From positions 1 through 48,996 of IMG/VR virus record IMGVR_UViG_3300042938_000328: a stretch of DNA of 48,996 nucleotides, one strand, 5' to 3'. The notes beneath the pieces are model-generated. The model saw nothing but the letters and a program-made list of their open reading frames with translations, was not told the DNA's origin and ran no database searches. Numbering within the stretch: position 1 is the stretch's first letter; every line of letters begins with the position of its first letter. Positions 21,652 through 32,190 of the stretch are shown piece after piece. The translations under genes were made by a program, and so were the position numbers. The DNA is from a virus.

Positions 21652-24600
21652 CAGTGTCTCCATCTGTTTCTTCATCTATCTGTTCATCTATTGATTCGTC
21701 TTTATTTTTTTGAGATTTAAGAACCTCGGATGCTTCTGAAAAGGTCAAAGGCTTTTTACCTTTCGGGAAAAATACACTAAAGATTTCATCAAAGCTAGAT
21801 TTTTCTGCACCCTCTGTTCCTGTCCATCCACGATCATCCCAGTTGTGCTTTTCTGCAAACCACAAAATAGCCTGTAAATCGTCAGGATTCATTCCAAGTT
21901 TCTTTGCTGCGCGTTGCATTACAACCTGCCCCAAAGCGAAGTCTTCGTTGGTTACACCAGTTTCTGATTTAGGCTGAATTCTCCAAGGTGTTCCAGATCC
22001 TTCGTGCAATATCTGACGCATGAATCTTGCTGCCCAAACATCGATTGTTGCTTGAACAGTCCTTCCAGACAGATTCCCTGCAAAGTTTGGTGTCTTTGGT
22101 GCTTTCCTGTTATCCAACCAAGTTCCAGCAATAACCTTCATTACTGCCATTGAATTGGCATTGAACTTCTTTCCATTTGATCTTAATGGCATTAATCCAG
22201 AAGCATTAATAACAATTGAAAATCTATTCTTTTTAGTTCTATCTTCTGGTTTGACAGCTATTAATTCTTTTAGCTTTTTAGCTTCTGATTGAATTACTTT
22301 TTGTTTTTTTCCAGTTGCTTTTTTTGCTGCCTTATTAAGATCTGATATCTTGTTCTTTATAACAGCAATATAATTCCTATCATCAATAAGATCGTTTAAT
22401 TCGTTTTTATTTTCAGCATTAATCATTTCAAGATATGCTTTTCTATTTGAGTCATATCTGCCAGATTTCATACCTTCATAACCATCCATTGCTTGAAGGA
22501 AGTTTTCATTGACTGGAGTTTTCGCGCTAGTTGCACCAAGCAATTGCGAAAGAAGCTCACGTCCTTCAACACCTAATGCATTTAAAAGATTTTCACGCAT
22601 TCTGCTATACCAACCAGAACCTGCTGATATATCAGCGTTCTTCATTGCCTCATTGGTCTTGCTGACCATTATGTTTGCAGCAGCATCAACAGCACCAGAA
22701 TCAATTGCGGAATTGATTTTCTTTTGAGCAACTCCGCTTACGTCATAAGCAAGCTCATCATAATTTGGTTTTGTTGTGTCTTCTGGGTTATTACCAGAGT
22801 AATTATCTATAAATGGAGATGCAAGAAGCTCGTATTTTTGTTGTACAAATTTAGGATCACCCTTTGGATCAGTTAATGGTTTTCCATTCCTTATTTCTTG
22901 TAGAACAGGAACTGTTTCATCATCACCTGAGTCTATTGTGATATATTGTTTTTCTGCTTCTTTTTTCTTTTTAGGTTCTTTTTTAGCGGTTTTAGGCTTT
23001 TTAGCACCCTCCGCTGGCATGAACTGCAAGCCAGTTGATCTTGGCAACTCACCCTGAATTGGCTTATCGTTCTTGTCGAGGATAGTGATTAGATTCTCGT
23101 CGAAAATAACGTAGTTGTATGTGTTTTTTTGTTGCTCTTTTTCAAGTGTAGCAAGTCTATTTTGTTCGTCTTTTAGAATTTTTGAAAGAATTGTGTTTGA
23201 CGGATTAAAATCTAAATCACGTTGAGCTATTTTTACGCGAGCTTTTGCTTCTTCTAATGTTTTAGGATTAAAACGTGATGTTCCGTCGAGATAACGAATG
23301 CCGGGTATGCCAAGTTCAAGAAGTTTTGAAGATGCTTGTTTTTGAATGGATTCTGCATTTCCTTTTGATGGTAATCCAAAGTCAATATAGATAGCAGATC
23401 CAGAACGATTTTCTAAAGCACCAAGGTCTTTAACACCATGATATTGTTTAATAATATTTCTAATTTTTTCACTCTGTTCACTTAAAGGCTTATCCCAGTC
23501 AAGCAAGTCCTCGTCTTTTACATCGAGATCGACCTTGTAGAGATTGCCTTGTTCAAATTTAATCTCTTTCTTTGATTTAACTTGGCTCAACGCATCATTA
23601 AACTTTTTAGCGTATTCCAATCCACCTTGTTCTACAGTGTATGGTTCACCTTTTTCAGAGTCTTTTTGTAAAGTTTTACCAATCTGTTTTGCTTGATTTA
23701 TTCCTTGATGATAAACTAATGAAATCGCATGACGAATTGGGTTTTTGTAATCGTCGCTTCGTAGTGACATGCCTTTCCATTCGTATGTTCCGGGAGAATT
23801 CCAATCGGTTAGCTTATCCTTGTAATCTTGAGCAACTTTTCTAGCTTGAGCAAAATACAAACCCCATCCATATGCTTGCGCTCCTTCACCAGTGCCAATG
23901 TTTGCTAATTTGAACTTGTCTACGTCAAATGGAGTTCCGTGGAATGCAGGAAGGAAGTTGATCAACCCTGCGGAGGATACCAATGCATTTGAGAATGGCT
24001 TGATAACTGCGTCTGGAGCAGGTTTTGCACTGGTGATTATGTCAGAAGATTGTATGCCTTTTTCTGAGATATCAGGTTCAATTGTTTTTGCAGAAACATT
24101 TAATTGTTTTGATTTTCCAACAGGAACACGAAAATCTTTTCTTCCATCAGGAAACTCATCATCAATAATTAGTTTTTTAGGGTCAATATTTACTGCAATA
24201 ACCGTTCCATCACCATATCCAGTTCCTTCTTTTGCAGTAGTAAAATAAACATCAGGTTCACCCCTTGATTTTAGCAAACCTGTATCAATTATTTTTTTCG
24301 CAGAATCTTTTGTAGTTCCATGATATAACGTTACTGTTCCATCAGGATTTAATGGCAACTCAGTATTTTCATCTATCTTTGGAGAGATATCAGGCTTCAA
24401 CTCAATATCAGGCAACATTGCCTTACCCCTCACAGGAGGCTCAATTTCACCCAGTGAGAGTGCCTTCGCTCCAACCTGCTTGGTTGGTGCGGATATGCCT
24501 TGTAGTGGCCGAATACGCGCAGAGATCGGCTCGTATTCGGTGGGTTGCTCTGCTGGCATGAATTGCAACTGACCACCACGGACTTTACCTGCCATTTCGG

Positions 24601-27600
24601 GAGTGATGTCTACTCTCCAGATGGGGGTTGTTTTAGCTGGACTAATTTTAGTTTTAGGGACTGCATTTCGAGTTCTCGTAACCTGAGTCCATGTGCTTTC
24701 TTTTTGAGTAGTTATTTCACTCTTCTCAACCTTGCCACCCATCTTTGCGACATACTTGCCAATCTCTTTAGGCAATATAGTGTCGTAGAATCCCTTCATT
24801 CCTTCACCACCGACTGTGAGATCGTCACCAGTTGCAGTTCCAGAGTTTTCAGCAAGGATCTTAGATGCAACTTCTTTTCCTAGCACCTCGCTCAATTGCT
24901 TTCCATTGGCATCAGCACCAGCATCAGCAAAATTAGAATCATAGGAAAAGTCATAGACGGTTCCATCATCGTTTATTTTACCTGTCAATATTGTGTTTCC
25001 ATCTTTGATGGCAGCAAATGCTTTTTGATAACCCTTTGGAGTATTCCAAGTGATCTCATCGACTGCCTGACGCATTGCTTCCTCGTATCGCTTTACCTGC
25101 TCGATGCCAGTAGTCCACCCAATCCATTTCTTGTCTGCATCAACGGCATCACGCAGTGCGCGTTTAAAGAGTTGGATAGACCAGTCTTTGCGGAATGGTG
25201 CGTCTGGGATTCCTCCAACATTATCAGATGCAATTAAAACATTATCATTAAGACGATTAAATTCAGATGAATGCTCATCACTCCACTTTGATCTATATGC
25301 ATCATGCTTATATTCAGAATCCGTAGCAAGCGGAGGAGTCCCATAGGTTGGTTTAATTACATTATCAACAAAATTTCTTTTTGCTTCTTTTGCAACTTCA
25401 AGTTTTTGTTCTGCCTCTTTATCTTTATACCCTTCTTCTCTGCCTGCCTGATGCCTGTCAGACTGAAACTCCTCGACAAACAACCCCTCGTTACCCTGCG
25501 CGTCAGTACGCTCGTTGAGACGCATATGCGCTACATAGTTGGGTGTTTCAGGGAAGTGGGAGGAGGTGTATTGGTTTTTATAAAGACCAGACTTTTCAAG
25601 TTGCTTATATTCAGCAAATTGTTCATCTGTCATGTATGTTGCTCCAATTTTATTTAATTCATTATATCGTACTAATTTTGGATCAGGCATCGTCATAACC
25701 ACCTCGCGGTAGTTTGTGCCACCGGGGAGTTGTAACCCTGCAAATCTTGGAGGATTAGCTAAACCCTGACCTTGTAAATCTAGCTTCTCTGCCCGTGTAT
25801 TCAAAAACTCGTTTTCTCTGAAATACTTTTCTGCTGTCTTTTTGTCCCCACGTCTTTGAGCTTGTTGAGCCAACGCCATTACTCTCTCTGCTTCACTGTA
25901 TAGAGTGTCAGTAGTGCTTTGATCTCTGATATTCATCAATTTGATCAACTCATCGTACTTGTCCTCTCCGAATGATGGGTCATCAATTGGATGATCTTTG
26001 AGGTTTCTGTATTCAGCCTCAAGTTGATTTAACCTATTCTGATCAAATGCTTCCTTGCCACCAAGCGTCACCTCTTCAAACTTAACAGCACCCTCGTTGC
26101 GAAGGTAATCCATTACCTTGTCTTTCGGAACCTTTCCGTTGTTCTCCGCTGCAAGACGATCAATCTCACCAAGCACTCCAGACCACTTCAGTTCCTCGGC
26201 CTTTGCGTTCTGTGGGTTGGTTACGATTGCCTTCAACTGATCTGGTGACGCAAATTTACCCTGAACCTTTTCGTCGATGGTCTTTTGTAGTCCAGAGTAC
26301 ATTCCACGCTCGGAGGTTGGGTAACGTTCCGTTTCTGCTGGCATGAACTGCGGTTTAACATCAACAAAATCCAATGACTCTTCAGGCATGAATTCATTGT
26401 CAAACATGGAAACAATTCGGATATTTCCATCTTTCTCATCAAGTGATTCCGCTGGTTTTAAGTCATCACCTTCACGCAACCTAGATTCAACTTGGTCAAG
26501 ATTGCCTGTATTGATTGCATTTCTGATCTCTTCAGCGGTTACAGATGGAAGTTCGTTTGCGAAATCCTCTGGAGTTTGGAAGTCTGCCAATGGATTTTCC
26601 GCTGGCATATAGTTCTTTGTATTCAACTCATAGTTGAATGGCATCTTCTTCAAACTCGATTCGTTGTACTGATTGATTCGATCAATTCTACGGCTACGAA
26701 CAATAACATCGATTGGATCTTTTCCTTTTTGAACTGGAAGTTTAGTCCTGCGTGGGTTTGCTGCTTTTGTATCAGCATTCCATACGTTGAATAAATCGTT
26801 TACAGCATTCTTCTTTTCAAGAGCAATAGCAGCATCTGGATCAAGTCCAGTTTCACCACGTTCACCCTTAGAATGGTTATCAAGAACTTTGATCACATCG
26901 TCCCAGAAACTAGCAGTATCACCATTCCACAACTTTAGATTCTCTGGCTTTTTAGCAAGCCAAGCGTTCATCTTGTCATGCATTCTGCTAACAGACATCG
27001 TTGTGATTAGGAAGTTACCTTGCTTAGAAAACTGGAATCCAATTGGAATTTCATCTCGGATTTGCGGAGCTAATGCCCTAGATTTTCCACCTCGCATTGC
27101 GGCTTGATACTCCATGTACATCCTAGTTCCATCTTTCCTTCGCAGGATTTCATTAACAAATAGAATCTGACGTTTAAGATTTGGGGAAACAATGGTGTTT
27201 GGAAGTGCAAGAACAGCGTTAACCTGCGCTTCGCTCATCACTCCACGATAGTTTCCGTTTCCAGTATCCTCCAATTGCAATGCACCTTTGGACAATGCAG
27301 AGTCGATAGCGTTACGAATGACCTTTCCGCGATTCCGTGACCTAGCTTCAATCTCACGATTGGAAAGGATTTTTGGACTTCCATCAACATTGCGAGCGAT
27401 TCGCGTTCCAACCTCAACCTGCGTTCCATCAGGCATAGTGCCAAATGTAATATTAGGCCCAAGATTCATTGGGTTTCCGCTTTCGTCTACCAATTGTCCA
27501 CCTTGGATTCGATATGTTCCAACAAATGGATCCACTCCAGCATTAGGTGGAATAGGGATTTCCTGTTTACTCCCATCTGGAGCGGTCATTGTTGCAACCT

Positions 27601-30469
27601 GTTCCTTCTCGAAAATATCAGAATTCTTAAATTTTTCCTGCAATGTACGATCAGAAAGAATCTTTGTGATTGGGATTTCTACCTCTTCTTTTCTGGAATC
27701 TTCCTCATAGACCATGCTCTGGTTTAGATTCTTTAGTTGCCTTTGGTATTGCCGAATCATTGCAAGCGATTCTGGGGTCAATTCTGCTCCAAGAACAGTG
27801 GATATGTCACCACTATCATCAACGATGATTCCACCCTTGCGTAGTGTTTCTTTGATTTTCTTTAAAGCACCATTCTGAGTGTTGACTTCAATCCAATCAA
27901 CAACCTGTCTTCCAATCGAATCAAGTCCAGCACGGGTTCCACCACTGACATTTCCAGATCTACCTGCGATTTCCGATAGGATTTCCTCTTTGATATATGC
28001 CCGTAACTTATTTTGATCACCACCAAATTGAGATTTGAATGACTCTCCATTGTCGGATGGTGACATTGAAGCGGCATATGTGTCTGCATACGCATCAAGT
28101 TTATCGTCAGAGTAAATTCCCTGTGTGACTTTATTTACAGTTCCATCATCATTTACAATATTCTGGTCAAACAACTCCCTTCGCAATGGAGCAAGCATAT
28201 CACGAACCTCAGTAAATCGTCCAAGTGCGTGTTGCATCTCATGTCCAACCACATTTCGGATATTAAACCCTTCGTTGGATAACTGTTTTACAAGATCACC
28301 ATTAATTACAATAGTTGCTCCTTGCAGGTTCTTCTTACGCATGAATGCAGGGACTTCATTTCCCTCCAGATCACTTCCTTCAGAAATTGCAAGACCACGC
28401 GCAGATTGTGCTGAACCAACTTCATTGTAAAATCCATCTACAATCCTTCTAGAGTTTATTAGGTTTTCACTTTCCTGTGGGCTTAAATCTGGGTTGCCAG
28501 TTAGACTTGCAATTACACTTTCAGCATCAGTCAATGTAGCACCATATGAATTACGGAAGAATCCTTCCATTTCGGATGGATCAAGGATCTTAACTTGAAT
28601 GTTATTTAGACCCGCTGCCTTACCAGTTGTCTTAGCGAGATCCATTTCATCAGCAAAAGCTAGATGTATTTGACGCAAGATTTCCTTTTGTGTTTGCGGA
28701 GTAGATTTATCTAGTTTTTCAATGTTTTGCTTTTGTCTGATAATCTCTTTTTTGATTAACTCAACTTCAGGCCCAAAAGTAACATTCTTTTGTTTTTCAA
28801 GAGCATCAACCTTTGATTGAATCGCTTTCTTGCGTTCATCAATACTGCCCAGTTTTTCCATTTTAGGAACCAAATCTGGATCCACTGAAGACAAGAATCG
28901 TTTAATATCGGCATCCTCATCTGCTCTCCTAGAACTAGGGTCTGGAGTAATGATCGTATCAATCTTCTGTGCAAGACCTGTTCTTGGATCAATAACAGCA
29001 CCTGCTCGCTCCATTATCCGCGAACCAGTAAACGCTCCAATTCCAAATCCAGATCCAGCAGCTTCAAATCCTTGTTCAATTGATTCAATGTCTGGAAGAC
29101 CAAGAATTGTGTTTAATACAGCACCATTCACACCTTGTTGAGTGATGGCATTACCCTGTCTAATCATCCAGTCTGCTGCCCTTGCTCTACCAAGACCACC
29201 TCTTGACTCTGCGCTGAATAATCTTTTTGTTAATGCTCCTGCGTTTGGTTTTGCTCCACCTCGTTCAACCAACCCTCTGCGTCCAGCAGCACCACCAACG
29301 TCAACAGCAGATGCGATATCCTTGAAAGTCCTAGCAATCTCTTTTGTTGCTATTGCCGCTGGTTTTGCTGCTAAAATAGTTCCAGTAATTTGAGGTGCAG
29401 ATATAAGTCCTGCAATGGATCCTCCTCTTATTAAAGTGTCTGGATCACCAGTAACATATTCTCCTAATTTCCTTGCTCCAGTTTGAACACCAGTAATTCC
29501 TTTTTCGGTTAGTTCTGCTACCTTTTCAACTCCAGTAGCAATTGGTTTTACAACTCCCTTTAAAGCTAATTCTCCACCTTTTTGAACCGCTTTACCTGTG
29601 TATTTTCCAATTCCCTTGGTGGCAATGTTAGCACCCGGGATCGATATTGGAGATATAACTTCTCCAAGTGAAGAAATATATGGGTTTAACTCTTCTCTAG
29701 TTAGACCAGATTCTAAAACCAATTCAGAGTACGCTTTCTCTGCTTCCTTGGCATCTTCTTCAGTTCCACCTTGCAGTTTTGCCGCAATTCCTGCGGCTTT
29801 TTGTAATAGCACATTTTCTGCAAGTATTGCTGCCGCACGATCTGGATTTTCGTCTCTCCTAGCTTGTTGATATCCTTGAAAGCGTTCTCTCCAACGATAT
29901 CTTTTAAATCTCTCATCAGCAGACAACCCTTGTAGTTTATCTGTAAATGAAGAACCAGACTCATAACCCTTAATTATTGTTCCTGCTGTATCTTCAAGAT
30001 CAGACATAACTCCAGAAACAGCAGAACGACCCGCAATCTCTGCACCTCTTGCTGCTATATTTGTTTCTTCTGGAGTAGCTAATCCTAGATGGTATTTAGC
30101 ACCAACGTAAACAGGTTTAACAGCACCTTCTCTTGCTAATTCATATGCACCTCTTGCAAGTTCCCCAACTTTAACTGCTGCTACTGGTAAGAATTTACCA
30201 ATTCCTTTTCCAGCTTGTTCAAGCAATGGAACTTTATCTTGTTCATCAAAGATCATTCTTTGTTGAACTTCAGAAAGTGGTTTGCCTTCTGCCTTTAGTT
30301 TTTCAAGTTTAGCAACATCAAACTCCTTTTGAGTACTTTCTTCCTCTTGCTTCTTAAATTCATCATCAGCAATATCAAGAATTGATCCTTGTTCTTGCTT
30401 CTGTTCAGGCTTATTTATTTGTGCAAACTCCTCATCTGCAACATCAAGAATGCTCGGTTCATTTGCCAT
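21641..30469 (-). CDS. Giant polyvalent virion protein (zinc peptidase, two ADP-ribosyltransferase-like domains)
   Basis: A 2,942-residue protein of the large polyvalent class, which is injected with phage DNA to act in the host. Tandem SILDVADEEF and SILDIADDEF occur at 6-15 and 29-38. Residues about 80-480 are Ala/Gly-rich helix, perhaps membrane-active. A zincin-type HEMQH lies at 743-747. A domain with GLFVEEFQSDRHQ follows near 1640. Two ART-like segments begin LYHGTT (His2050) and FHGTPFDVDKF (His2177, with AYGWGLYFA). A conserved C-terminal module with WAARFMRQILHEGSGTPWRI comes last. FMPAE-like peptides recur at five points. It is the largest gene here and sits directly after two smaller virion-type genes. 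Confidence 0.85.
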   Translation of the reverse strand: MANEPSILDVADEEFAQINKPEQKQEQGSILDIADDEFKKQEEESTQKEFDVAKLEKLKAEGKPLSEVQQRMIFDEQDKVPLLEQAGKGIGKFLPVAAVKVGELARGAYELAREGAVKPVYVGAKYHLGLATPEETNIAARGAEIAGRSAVSGVMSDLEDTAGTIIKGYESGSSFTDKLQGLSADERFKRYRWRERFQGYQQARRDENPDRAAAILAENVLLQKAAGIAAKLQGGTEEDAKEAEKAYSELVLESGLTREELNPYISSLGEVISPISIPGANIATKGIGKYTGKAVQKGGELALKGVVKPIATGVEKVAELTEKGITGVQTGARKLGEYVTGDPDTLIRGGSIAGLISAPQITGTILAAKPAAIATKEIARTFKDIASAVDVGGAAGRRGLVERGGAKPNAGALTKRLFSAESRGGLGRARAADWMIRQGNAITQQGVNGAVLNTILGLPDIESIEQGFEAAGSGFGIGAFTGSRIMERAGAVIDPRTGLAQKIDTIITPDPSSRRADEDADIKRFLSSVDPDLVPKMEKLGSIDERKKAIQSKVDALEKQKNVTFGPEVELIKKEIIRQKQNIEKLDKSTPQTQKEILRQIHLAFADEMDLAKTTGKAAGLNNIQVKILDPSEMEGFFRNSYGATLTDAESVIASLTGNPDLSPQESENLINSRRIVDGFYNEVGSAQSARGLAISEGSDLEGNEVPAFMRKKNLQGATIVINGDLVKQLSNEGFNIRNVVGHEMQHALGRFTEVRDMLAPLRRELFDQNIVNDDGTVNKVTQGIYSDDKLDAYADTYAASMSPSDNGESFKSQFGGDQNKLRAYIKEEILSEIAGRSGNVSGGTRAGLDSIGRQVVDWIEVNTQNGALKKIKETLRKGGIIVDDSGDISTVLGAELTPESLAMIRQYQRQLKNLNQSMVYEEDSRKEEVEIPITKILSDRTLQEKFKNSDIFEKEQVATMTAPDGSKQEIPIPPNAGVDPFVGTYRIQGGQLVDESGNPMNLGPNITFGTMPDGTQVEVGTRIARNVDGSPKILSNREIEARSRNRGKVIRNAIDSALSKGALQLEDTGNGNYRGVMSEAQVNAVLALPNTIVSPNLKRQILFVNEILRRKDGTRMYMEYQAAMRGGKSRALAPQIRDEIPIGFQFSKQGNFLITTMSVSRMHDKMNAWLAKKPENLKLWNGDTASFWDDVIKVLDNHSKGERGETGLDPDAAIALEKKNAVNDLFNVWNADTKAANPRRTKLPVQKGKDPIDVIVRSRRIDRINQYNESSLKKMPFNYELNTKNYMPAENPLADFQTPEDFANELPSVTAEEIRNAINTGNLDQVESRLREGDDLKPAESLDEKDGNIRIVSMFDNEFMPEESLDFVDVKPQFMPAETERYPTSERGMYSGLQKTIDEKVQGKFASPDQLKAIVTNPQNAKAEELKWSGVLGEIDRLAAENNGKVPKDKVMDYLRNEGAVKFEEVTLGGKEAFDQNRLNQLEAEYRNLKDHPIDDPSFGEDKYDELIKLMNIRDQSTTDTLYSEAERVMALAQQAQRRGDKKTAEKYFRENEFLNTRAEKLDLQGQGLANPPRFAGLQLPGGTNYREVVMTMPDPKLVRYNELNKIGATYMTDEQFAEYKQLEKSGLYKNQYTSSHFPETPNYVAHMRLNERTDAQGNEGLFVEEFQSDRHQAGREEGYKDKEAEQKLEVAKEAKRNFVDNVIKPTYGTPPLATDSEYKHDAYRSKWSDEHSSEFNRLNDNVLIASDNVGGIPDAPFRKDWSIQLFKRALRDAVDADKKWIGWTTGIEQVKRYEEAMRQAVDEITWNTPKGYQKAFAAIKDGNTILTGKINDDGTVYDFSYDSNFADAGADANGKQLSEVLGKEVASKILAENSGTATGDDLTVGGEGMKGFYDTILPKEIGKYVAKMGGKVEKSEITTQKESTWTQVTRTRNAVPKTKISPAKTTPIWRVDITPEMAGKVRGGQLQFMPAEQPTEYEPISARIRPLQGISAPTKQVGAKALSLGEIEPPVRGKAMLPDIELKPDISPKIDENTELPLNPDGTVTLYHGTTKDSAKKIIDTGLLKSRGEPDVYFTTAKEGTGYGDGTVIAVNIDPKKLIIDDEFPDGRKDFRVPVGKSKQLNVSAKTIEPDISEKGIQSSDIITSAKPAPDAVIKPFSNALVSSAGLINFLPAFHGTPFDVDKFKLANIGTGEGAQAYGWGLYFAQARKVAQDYKDKLTDWNSPGTYEWKGMSLRSDDYKNPIRHAISLVYHQGINQAKQIGKTLQKDSEKGEPYTVEQGGLEYAKKFNDALSQVKSKKEIKFEQGNLYKVDLDVKDEDLLDWDKPLSEQSEKIRNIIKQYHGVKDLGALENRSGSAIYIDFGLPSKGNAESIQKQASSKLLELGIPGIRYLDGTSRFNPKTLEEAKARVKIAQRDLDFNPSNTILSKILKDEQNRLATLEKEQQKNTYNYVIFDENLITILDKNDKPIQGELPRSTGLQFMPAEGAKKPKTAKKEPKKKKEAEKQYITIDSGDDETVPVLQEIRNGKPLTDPKGDPKFVQQKYELLASPFIDNYSGNNPEDTTKPNYDELAYDVSGVAQKKINSAIDSGAVDAAANIMVSKTNEAMKNADISAGSGWYSRMRENLLNALGVEGRELLSQLLGATSAKTPVNENFLQAMDGYEGMKSGRYDSNRKAYLEMINAENKNELNDLIDDRNYIAVIKNKISDLNKAAKKATGKKQKVIQSEAKKLKELIAVKPEDRTKKNRFSIVINASGLMPLRSNGKKFNANSMAVMKVIAGTWLDNRKAPKTPNFAGNLSGRTVQATIDVWAARFMRQILHEGSGTPWRIQPKSETGVTNEDFALGQVVMQRAAKKLGMNPDDLQAILWFAEKHNWDDRGWTGTEGAEKSSFDEIFSVFFPKGKKPLTFSEASEVLKSQKNKDESIDEQIDEETDGDTDEE

Positions 30470-30471
30470 TT

Positions 30472-32187
30472 TTATTTAGCTTGTTGTAATTGCGTTTTTA
30501 AAGATTTGTATTTGTTGATCAATTCTTTTGCAGCGGGATCATTTGCTTGAGATTTCGGAATCGATCTCATTCTTTCTGAAAGAACATCAATCTCTTTTGT
30601 GAGTTGAGTTTTATCTAAAGGAATATCAAATGGCTTAATTACATAGTCTGAATTAAGTCCAGCATCAGATGCCATTTGAGTAAATCTTGGGATTGTCTCT
30701 TCATTTGCTCTTTCAAGGCCCATTCTTGTTAACTCCATAGTTAACTTTCTCATATTTTCTCTATCTGCTTGTGGAAGTTTGGATCCTTTTGAGAAACTTT
30801 CTGCAATAAACTTTGGATCATACTTATTTAAGAATGCAATCGCAGATTGCATAAGAGCAACATCACCTTCACGAACAGCAACACCGGGATCAATTAATCG
30901 TTGGAATGCATTAATTGCAGTGATATCGGAAAAGCCATTTTGTTTTTCTAACGAAGATAAAATTGTATCCTTTGAGTCTCTAAATATTAATGCTCTTGAA
31001 TACGTTGGATCTTGTCTCAAATTATCCTGCATGGACAAAATAATTTGGACTTGTTCTTTATTTAACTTTGGAGTAGATCCCGGAGCCACATACTTGTCAT
31101 TTATTTCTGGTTCCTCTACATAAAAGACTGTCGTGCCTAACTCCTTGTCAGTTTCGCGTGTTATTTTTGGAGGATTATAGTTCGGCATTAACTTTTGGAT
31201 TCTAGTAGCAGCAATCTTTGCGTCCTTTTTACTTTCGTATGGATATTGTGTTAAGTTTCCAATCTCTTCGTCAACACTTACTTCAGGTTGTGGTTCTTCC
31301 TGAAATGGTTGAGATGCCTCTGCCGCAACAGTTGCTTCTTGAATCATTTTAACCCTGTTTTCTTCAAGTTTTGCCAGCATAGCAGGGTTTGATTTAAATG
31401 AAGATGGTTGAGTTGTAACAGCGGTTGCAGGTAGAACTGTTGGAGTTGGGGTAACAGGGATTGCAGTGCGAACCTCTGGTTCAGGCACAGGTACTGGTTG
31501 AACAGAAGCACCTCCAGTTGCGGCTTGCATATATTTAAGAGGTGGATTTGTAACTGCTAAAATTTGCTCTTGTGAAATAACTGGTTCAAATGGGGGTGTT
31601 GCAATTGCTGATGGTTGTTGAAATGAAATATCAGCCAAAACACCACCTCTATTAAACCTGCTCAAATCTGGTGCAGGTAATTCATCTTCAGTTGACGTGC
31701 TTCCAAATAATGGTGTTTCAAAATCAGGTGTAGGGTTCTGAGGTAAGTCCTTATCAACTGGAGTTACTTTTTCAAAAAACCCTGCTGCTCTTGATCTAAC
31801 TGGAACCTTTCCACCACCACGCTCCTCTGTTCTTTTTAATAAATCATTATATCTTGCTTGTTCATAAAGCAGTTCTTCTGGAGTCTTTTCTGCTCTAATT
31901 CTAGCAAGTGTTTTGTCTCTTTCAAATTTAAGTGCTTCCTTATCTGCTTCTTTAGCCTCGTCATCCTTTGCTTTAATCGCAGCAAAAACAGGTTCAGCAA
32001 ACGCTTGGAAACCCTTTGCAGCACCCATGCTGACTAACTCCTGCTGCGCGGAAGGAACCTCGTACTTGGGCATTGGAGTAAACGATACGCTTACTCCAAC
32101 GTCGAGAGGTTTCAACGCAGAAAGAGGACTCGCTCCCAGATTTGCGGTCTGTGGAGTGTACGAATAGCCACCAGTGGGTAGTGCCAT
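30472..32187 (-). CDS. Probable internal virion protein, 571 aa
   Basis: N-terminal 100 residues include a coiled coil (AIKAKDDEAKEADKEALKFE); the middle, about 130-300, is Pro/Thr/Val-rich low complexity; the C-terminus is helical with AINAFQRLIDPGVAVREGDV, a pattern I associate with phage proteins encoded beside polyvalent or ejection proteins. No enzymatic motif. It is three bases upstream of the giant gene, so the two are likely packaged or ejected together. A tail-associated or ejection role is inferred. Confidence 0.6.
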   Translation of the reverse strand: MALPTGGYSYTPQTANLGASPLSALKPLDVGVSVSFTPMPKYEVPSAQQELVSMGAAKGFQAFAEPVFAAIKAKDDEAKEADKEALKFERDKTLARIRAEKTPEELLYEQARYNDLLKRTEERGGGKVPVRSRAAGFFEKVTPVDKDLPQNPTPDFETPLFGSTSTEDELPAPDLSRFNRGGVLADISFQQPSAIATPPFEPVISQEQILAVTNPPLKYMQAATGGASVQPVPVPEPEVRTAIPVTPTPTVLPATAVTTQPSSFKSNPAMLAKLEENRVKMIQEATVAAEASQPFQEEPQPEVSVDEEIGNLTQYPYESKKDAKIAATRIQKLMPNYNPPKITRETDKELGTTVFYVEEPEINDKYVAPGSTPKLNKEQVQIILSMQDNLRQDPTYSRALIFRDSKDTILSSLEKQNGFSDITAINAFQRLIDPGVAVREGDVALMQSAIAFLNKYDPKFIAESFSKGSKLPQADRENMRKLTMELTRMGLERANEETIPRFTQMASDAGLNSDYVIKPFDIPLDKTQLTKEIDVLSERMRSIPKSQANDPAAKELINKYKSLKTQLQQAK

Positions 32188-32190
32188 AGG

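Noticed and set aside
23892-24248. 118-codon plus-strand open frame
   Set aside because: Antisense to the ART-like segment of the giant protein, no independent support.
27288-27710. 140-codon plus-strand open frame inside the giant gene
   Set aside because: Antisense shadow of the giant virion protein; Ser/Pro/Thr-rich composition without motifs.
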